Origin: Trametes villosa
Taxonomy: Eukaryota > Basidiomycota > Agaricomycetes > Polyporales > Polyporaceae
Assembly: GCA_002964805.2 (NCBI GenBank)
Contig: PUDQ02000056.1
Span: 434,001 to 498,000 of the forward strand
Reading direction: 5' to 3'
Length of the DNA stretch: 64,000 nt
Positions 58,891 to 64,000 of this stretch are shown here, one piece after another. Each line of letters starts with the position of its first letter. Within the stretch, counting starts at the first letter, position 1. The notes under the pieces were generated by a model. The model was given only the letters and a program-made list of their open reading frames with translations. It had not been told where the DNA came from and searched no databases. The translations under genes were made by a program, and so were the position numbers.

Positions 58891-58917
58891 CGTTGAACGT
58901 TGAACGTTGAACGTTGA
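58891..58917. repeat. CGTTGAA heptanucleotide repeat
   Basis: Three perfect and one nearly perfect tandem copies of CGTTGAA, just after direct repeat R2. Confidence 0.85.
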
Positions 58918-59580
58918 GTAGCCATATAGCTTAAATACCACGTGAATGCTCGAAATCCAGACTTTCAATCGTTTTGGTAGCGTGGCTTTCAGGTATCCTT
59001 GCACAGATGCGTGTTCCGCCCACGGCTGAGCTGGTCCTGGAGGTGAGTCTGCTTCAGCCGAGACCTCCCAAATCTTGGCTGACAATATTTTATCCGTGGG
59101 AGCGTAGGATTTCTACTGCTGGACCCATCGAAAATACGTGGCACGCCACAGAATTCGGGTCTGCGGAGGGGGTCCCTACCGGTACTAGGCCGGTCCGAAT
59201 GTATGGCGATGGTCATTTAGCCGAATGGAGGGGGATTTGTGCGCCTCAGAATTTGAGTGACATGAGAGCAATATTACTAGACACCGCACCCGTCAGGTGA
59301 GCTCAACGCCTTTGAACCATACGGCCCAGAGTAGTACTGGCTTGTAGACGATAGCGCGAGAATTCAACAGATACGGGGCGTCCACGCATCATCTGCGAGC
59401 AGCTATAAGCGCTGTGTACAGGGATAAAAAGCAGCAGCGAGATTTTGGCCTGCAGCAGTCTCTGCCCTTCCAACAGCATCGCTACCACAGACATTGAAAG
59501 TGAGCGTCCCACCTGGTATCCGGGCTCGGAGCCCATTCGCGCCATACTGACCGAGGATTGTGTCGATGCTTACTAGAAGT
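58918..59580. other. upstream region of secreted-protein gene 2
   Basis: No gene. It contains a TATA-like CTATAAG at about 59403 and a probable 5'UTR intron at 59500-59576 (GTGAGC donor, CATACTGACC branch region, CTAG acceptor) for the gene that starts at 59581. Confidence 0.55.
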
Positions 59581-59884
59581 ATGCAATTCATCACCGTCGT
59601 CAGCCTCCTCCTCGCGTTCGCCGAAGTCGGCTTTGTTATGGGCACACCTTCCGCTATCCAAGGGCGCCAGGCGGACCCGATAGACTGCTTGGAGAACGCC
59701 GTCGGTTGCACAGAGGACTCGGATTGTGTTGCGTGCGAGAACCTCCTACTGCCCGTCTGGTCTTGTGACACGTTGGACCCCCCGGTACTGCCGCCCTTAC
59801 CGGTGCGTTGTTTCGATTCCGAAACATATTACCTACATTGACGTATATGTTCAGGGAGTGTGCGTCCCCCTCGGGTCAGCCTGA
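59581..59884 (+). CDS. small secreted cysteine-rich protein (family member 2)
   Basis: Exons 59581-59802 and 59855-59884, with a 52-nt intron, give 83 residues. The signal peptide is MQFITVVSLLLAFAEVGFVM. The mature part has six cysteines in the pattern C-x6-C-x5-C-x2-C-x9-C-x14-C, the last one in the second exon (GVCVPLGSA). A Pro/Leu-rich stretch lies between the fifth and sixth Cys. The start was set at 59581 because the family begins MQ; an in-frame ATG at 59566 falls inside the probable 5'UTR intron. Gene structure and cysteine spacing match the other three members. No known domain is recognised; the product is presumably secreted. Confidence 0.72.
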
Positions 59885-61095
59885 AGAAGGAAAACGGTCG
59901 CAAACGGTATACTCATCGGCAACGGCATACTCGGACGGATCCATCGCACCACATCATTCCAGAAGGCTCATCTGTTCGAAATACTGGAGAAAGCAGGAGA
60001 TAACCATTAGCTGTCATAGGGGAAGGAGAAGGAAGCCTAGCTCACCACATTGTACAACATTTTGATTGCGAGGTATCAATGGAAGACGTTCTTCCGAAAT
60101 CGGTTCGCGCGTGGCTCACAGACCTTGTAGGCTGATATCACGTCGAATTAGTTGTTGGTCGGATTGCAGCTTCCGATGGCCTCTTGCAATCTAGTATTCC
60201 GCTTCGATCCGTATAAGCGGTATCAGTACACTATCGTAGTGGCAAGCATACTACTTGCTGATGTGCTATCACAGGACTAATGATTGCACCCGAGGAGGTT
60301 GACGCTGCTTGAAGGGCCCCCAGCTTCGAAGTTGTACACTGGTCGCGAGGGAGCCCGGCCCTACACCCACCGAAACGTGTCGTTCGTCCTCGTATCTATT
60401 GTGATAAGCGGCTTTATAGAAGAATCATAGAGTACCTACGGACGTGACCTGCATGAGTGGCCGCCGTCACCCAGAAAGCCCAACTTGTGACCAAGTGTAG
60501 GCTGTGGCGCGCCCGAATTCTGGCGGAGTGCCGCGTCTATCTCTGTACAACTGCTAGCTAGCAGCTGATAGACCGACGACGCGAACATCCGTCGGTCCGA
60601 GTTGGGCCAGCGGGTTCAATAGCGCCGGGTAGCGGCCTATACTTCGTAAACAGCCCAAATGCGCTTCTATGAAGTCGCATACTCAGCGGTAGAGCGGTGT
60701 TGATGGCGTATAGCACAACGGAGTTCTGGCGCACCTGAATGTCCAAAGCCGAGCAACGGCGCGGCATAGACACCCCGAGCGACGGCGGCGTGACAGCACG
60801 TTCTCTACACATCGGAGGACGACGGAATTGACGTTGAGAAGCATGTCGGCGTCTAGAGCTCCGGCCATCGCACACTTTATAGGGAAAGCATTCGCCTGTG
60901 GCAGGATTTCTGGGGAGGGCCATCGGGACGCTCTGCGAAAGTGGTATGGAAGCTTTTAGAGCGTACCTATTAGAAGAAATCGGCGGCGTCCAGCCCCCGT
61001 AGCCGTCGTACCGCATGCGAGCCGAACGAGATAGGCCCATAGAATGGTAAGCTCGCGCTCCTCGGCGCGAGACGACTGGTGCTGTGGTGTGTGGG
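59885..61095. other. intergenic, nothing recognised
   Basis: About 1.2 kb without a supported gene. A 188-codon reverse frame at 60558-61124 overlaps the promoter of the next secreted-protein gene and has no recognisable features. Confidence 0.55.
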
Positions 61096-61245
61096 TATAA
61101 AAGGGTTCCGAAGGTGTCCCCCACTACAGCACACCATCCCCGCTCCTCGCGGTCTCAACACACCAGCACCAACAACAGGTGAGGGACTCACCACTAGCTT
61201 CCCTATCTGCCAAGTACGCTGACGGGCACATCCGCCGCCGCTCAG
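61096..61245 (+). promoter_or_regulatory. TATA box and 5'UTR intron of secreted-protein gene 3
   Basis: A clear TATAAAAG at 61096-61103 lies about 150 bp before the start codon. A 5'UTR intron is predicted at 61179-61245 (GTGAGG donor, CGCTGAC branch site, CTCAG acceptor). Confidence 0.7.
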
Positions 61246-61249
61246 CAGC

Positions 61250-61549
61250 ATGCAGTTCTCCGTCTTCGCCAGCCTCGTCCTCGCCCTTGCCCCCGTTGGC
61301 CTCGCCGCGGCCTCGCCCGCCAGCCTGGCAGGTCGCGCTGAGTGCAGTATAGAGTGCACGGATACCCTAGATTGCGTGCGCAACTGCGCCGACTTGCCAG
61401 TCGGCGGGCAGACCGGATGGGAATGTGTAGCGCTGACGCAAGGGCAGCCAGGCGTAAGTCTCTCTCCTTCTTCGTGCGTCGAGGCGCCTGCTGAAATAAT
61501 CGCCCAGACTTGTTTCGAGATCTTCGACGTGGCGTTGGTCGGCATTTGA
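61250..61549 (+). CDS. small secreted cysteine-rich protein (family member 3)
   Basis: Exons 61250-61453 and 61508-61549 give 81 residues; the 54-nt intron contains no in-frame stop, so intron retention would give a 99-residue variant. The signal peptide is MQFSVFASLVLALAPVGLAA. The mature part has six cysteines: C-x3-C-x5-C-x3-C-x12-C-x10-C. The last cysteine lies in exon 2 (TCFEIFDVALVGI), which ends more hydrophobic than in the other members. With its strong TATA box this is the best-supported promoter of the family. Function unknown. Confidence 0.75.
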   Translation: MQFSVFASLVLALAPVGLAAASPASLAGRAECSIECTDTLDCVRNCADLPVGGQTGWECVALTQGQPGVSLSPSSCVEAPAEIIAQTCFEIFDVALVGI

Positions 61550-63011
61550 AGACGCCGCATCGAGCCCCTTCCGCAGCGCATGGTCCCTCGCGCGCTCGGA
61601 TGTCTCTGCGTGTGCGGCGGCCCGTTACAGTTGTCGATCCAGTCCATGTCACGAACGAGCGGGTCGGAACTGCAGCCTGCTCACTTGTATAGCACCTGTG
61701 TTTGTGACGTATTCGTATTTCAGTGTTGTATCCCGCCCTCAACCGGAGGCTACCCACAGAATACTATAATCGGACGCCGACGGTGAAGCGAATTGGCGTC
61801 CGGTGCTCTGGGAGCGCGGAAGTGCCGGCTGGTTGATATGAGAAGCATGTCAACTCAAGGCGGTACGCTAAGGAAAAGTACTGGACGGCAGGAGGAGGGA
61901 GTTGTTTTGCTCGCGCCCCCTGGGAACCACGGGAAAGGGCGGGCGTGACTCCGAGCTGCATGCTCCCGGCACCCTTTAACGAGCCCTGAGCGCCGAGCAA
62001 GAGTACCGCTACGGATCAGCGAGATAAGCACAGGAGCATGATTGAAGACGAACCGCGCTGCGTGCCTCTCGCGCAAGGAGCTGGAGAATTGATCAGGCTT
62101 TCGGCATGCCAAACCGCTGTCGGCATGGAGTCTGAACTCAAGAGCTGGAAACACGCGAAAGATTGCTGTACGGAGGTTCGGAGAAAGACTGCATCCTGAG
62201 TAACAATCGAGCCTTCATGTCAACGCTGTTCCGCATCACGGAGCACACCGTCAACGTCATGGTTAGTCCCAGTTTGTAGAAGGAAATGGGGCCTCCGGAG
62301 TGTTTTTGCGCAGTGCACACCGTGACCCCGAGTTCACCCCTACCAGAAAGCGCGAAGGCTAACCGGGCATGGGACCCCACGCCCTTTAACATGACGAGCC
62401 TCATGCAGGCCACCAGTCAGTGAAGAAGCGATGCAGGGGGTGGTATGATAGTGCAGCTGATGACCGAGTCGCGGAGGACTGTCAGACCATCGCCTCGTCA
62501 GAAGCCGTACGGATGCTAGACGTACTGGATCTGCGCAGGCCGGAGATGTTGCTGCGACTTCTTCGAGACCGAGCGAAGTGGTGATGGTGGCAGGCGTTGC
62601 GCGTCGAGCCGGGGAAAACGTGGGCGTCGGATAAGGGGGTGACACTACACCAGCGCCGTCAGCCAAGGAATGAAGCCGCGGAGGAAACATACTAGTAGGG
62701 TCGAGACATGCCGCCTTAGCCTGACGACTAGTCGTAATCCTGTAGATTTGGAGTTCGCTCTTTATCCTCGACCAAGCACAAGTACTTGGAAGCTTGCCAC
62801 AGAACATGAGAACTGTGTCACCAGATTTCCATCACTAGGAGTTTCGAAGTGTAGACGTGTGAGAGACGCACTGGTGACAGAGCCGGTGCGCCACACTGGC
62901 AGCGGCGCTGCAGGAACCGTCCCTGGGCGCTCTGGACTGACAGCATCTCGTGCCAAGCGACAGCTTTCTGACGTCCGTCCGCCAAACACTGTCGTTGGCG
63001 CCCTACGAGAG
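61550..63011. other. intergenic, nothing recognised
   Basis: Short, overlapping open frames only; no motif, RNA gene or repeat is recognised. Confidence 0.55.
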
Positions 63012-63130
63012 CATATAATCCCACCCAAATCGCTCAGAGCTGCAGCAGTCCGAGACACCCATCAGCAGCACAACGTCGGTTGTAGTGAGCGACCTACCCC
63101 GTCCCCGTTCTCATCATAGCGCTCACATAG
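63012..63130 (+). promoter_or_regulatory. TATA-like element and 5'UTR intron of secreted-protein gene 4
   Basis: CATATAAT lies at about 63012-63019, roughly 130 bp before the start codon. A likely 5'UTR intron is 63085-63130, starting GTGAGC like those of the other family members. Confidence 0.5.
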
Positions 63131-63147
63131 CCGGACCCCAGTCCACC

Positions 63148-63424
63148 ATGCAGATCGCAGCCTTCTTCAGCATAATCTTCGCGGTCGCCAGCATCAGCGT
63201 TGTCGCAGCTTCGCCGGCGGGCTCCCTGGATCGCCGGCTGCCGGTATGCACCATCGAGTGTACGAGCAGCGACCAGTGCGAGGCCGGCTGCCCTCCGATA
63301 CGCGGCCGGGTCTGGATCTGCCAGCAGGCGCCGATACAGGACGGGGTGAGTGTCCCGCTGGTGGTGCGGCTGGAGGTCGACGTACCTACTAAACTGGTTC
63401 CGCTAGCAGTGTGCTCTGATCTAA
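63148..63424 (+). CDS. small secreted cysteine-rich protein (family member 4)
   Basis: Exons 63148-63345 and 63407-63424, with a 61-nt intron that has a CTACTAAAC branch site, give 71 residues. The signal peptide is MQIAAFFSIIFAVASISVVAA. The mature part has six cysteines, C-x3-C-x5-C-x3-C-x9-C-x9-C. The last lies in a five-codon second exon (QCALI). An alternative acceptor three bases later would drop the Q. If the intron is retained, the frame stays open to 63474. It is closest to family member 3, its neighbour, and the two may be a local duplication. Confidence 0.72.
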
Positions 63425-64000
63425 TTCTGGTGGTGGCCCAAGAGATGGAGGGCGGTGAGTCGGTGAGGGAATAGCAGTTCGTACGAGACCTAATATTGCG
63501 ATGTCTGAGCAGTACTTGCGATGTGTGGAGGAGTGGGTTTACGGGAGGACCTCGTCGCGCAGCAGCGCTTCGGTGGAGTGCGGTGAGGTTTCAGATGGGG
63601 AGGCCGGGCCGCTTGAACCGGATCGAGTATCGAGCGCGAGGACGCGACACCCGCGTACTTTTACAGGATGCGTCTGGTAAGCAGTCTCGCGCGTCACCAT
63701 CGAACTGCGTATAGACGATGGCCAAGGGGACGTACCATAACGTGAACTCGTAGAGTATGCCTATGCGATGCTTGGCGAGCGACCGCGCTGGCTAAACAAC
63801 TGAGTTGGAAAAACGCAGATATACGCATATCTGGACGCGCTCACCTGCCGCGCTGGACGGCTCTTTTGGAATGTAAACGCGCGCCTGATCACCCGCGCGC
63901 CAGAAGGGGTGGTTCATCTTGCTCTCGACTGTTGCGCAATTCGTACCTCGAGCCAGTCGCTAATGGAACGAGTTACGGTTGTCCAAGGAAGGAGGTTCCC
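63425..64000. other. window end, nothing recognised
   Basis: No supported gene or repeat in the last 0.6 kb. Confidence 0.55.

Noticed and set aside
60558..61124. 188-codon reverse open frame
   Set aside because: It overlaps the TATA box of secreted-protein gene 3 and has no recognisable feature.

Overview
The window looks like a piece of nuclear DNA from a GC-rich basidiomycete, most likely an Agaricomycete. The evidence is short GT-AG introns of about 50-80 nt with CTGAC/CTAAC branch-like sites, fungal-type FunK1 protein kinases, and several membrane proteins of the DUF6533/DUF6534 type. There are no bacterial-style operons, rRNA genes or CRISPR arrays.

Layout. 1-2.1 kb: the 3' end of a DUF6534-type membrane protein gene, then a decayed 3'(2'),5'-bisphosphate nucleotidase (HAL2/MET22-like) fragment. 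2.5-5.7 kb: an intact FunK1 kinase gene (+). 6.2-7.0 kb: a broken ERG4-like sterol reductase. 7.0-10.6 kb: no gene recognised. 10.7-14.1 kb: a second, decayed copy of the DUF6534-HAL2 module, with a small secreted cysteine-rich protein gene in the inserted part. 14.7-17.9 kb: a second intact FunK1 gene (-). From here a long tandem duplication runs to about 43.5 kb. FunK1 start codons lie at 17847, 30491 and 43135, exactly 12,644 bp apart each time. The second and third of these copies share the same truncation and have lost the kinase catalytic core. The roughly 10.7-kb spacers between them carry a ~463-bp degenerate tandem repeat, a trio of hairpins, and a series of intron-bearing ~430-bp modules, but no gene I can name.

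43.7-52.6 kb is the most gene-like part: a 13-exon DUF6533-type membrane protein gene (-), a Tse2-like ADP-ribosyltransferase-domain gene (+), a 13-exon paralogue of the membrane protein (+), acireductone dioxygenase of the methionine salvage pathway (+), and a tRNA-Ser(CGA) with a tiny intron. Reading frame is kept in both membrane protein genes only if each contains two 2-nucleotide exons at identical positions. This is the most unusual observation in the window.

53-64 kb is gene-poor. It holds a pair of ~1.3-kb direct repeats and three more members of the small secreted cysteine-rich family, all sharing a 5'UTR intron and an intron just before the last-cysteine exon. There is no sign of a pathway cluster. 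The window is best read as a rapidly evolving accessory region with expanded lineage-specific families (FunK1, DUF6533/6534, small secreted proteins) around a few conserved genes.
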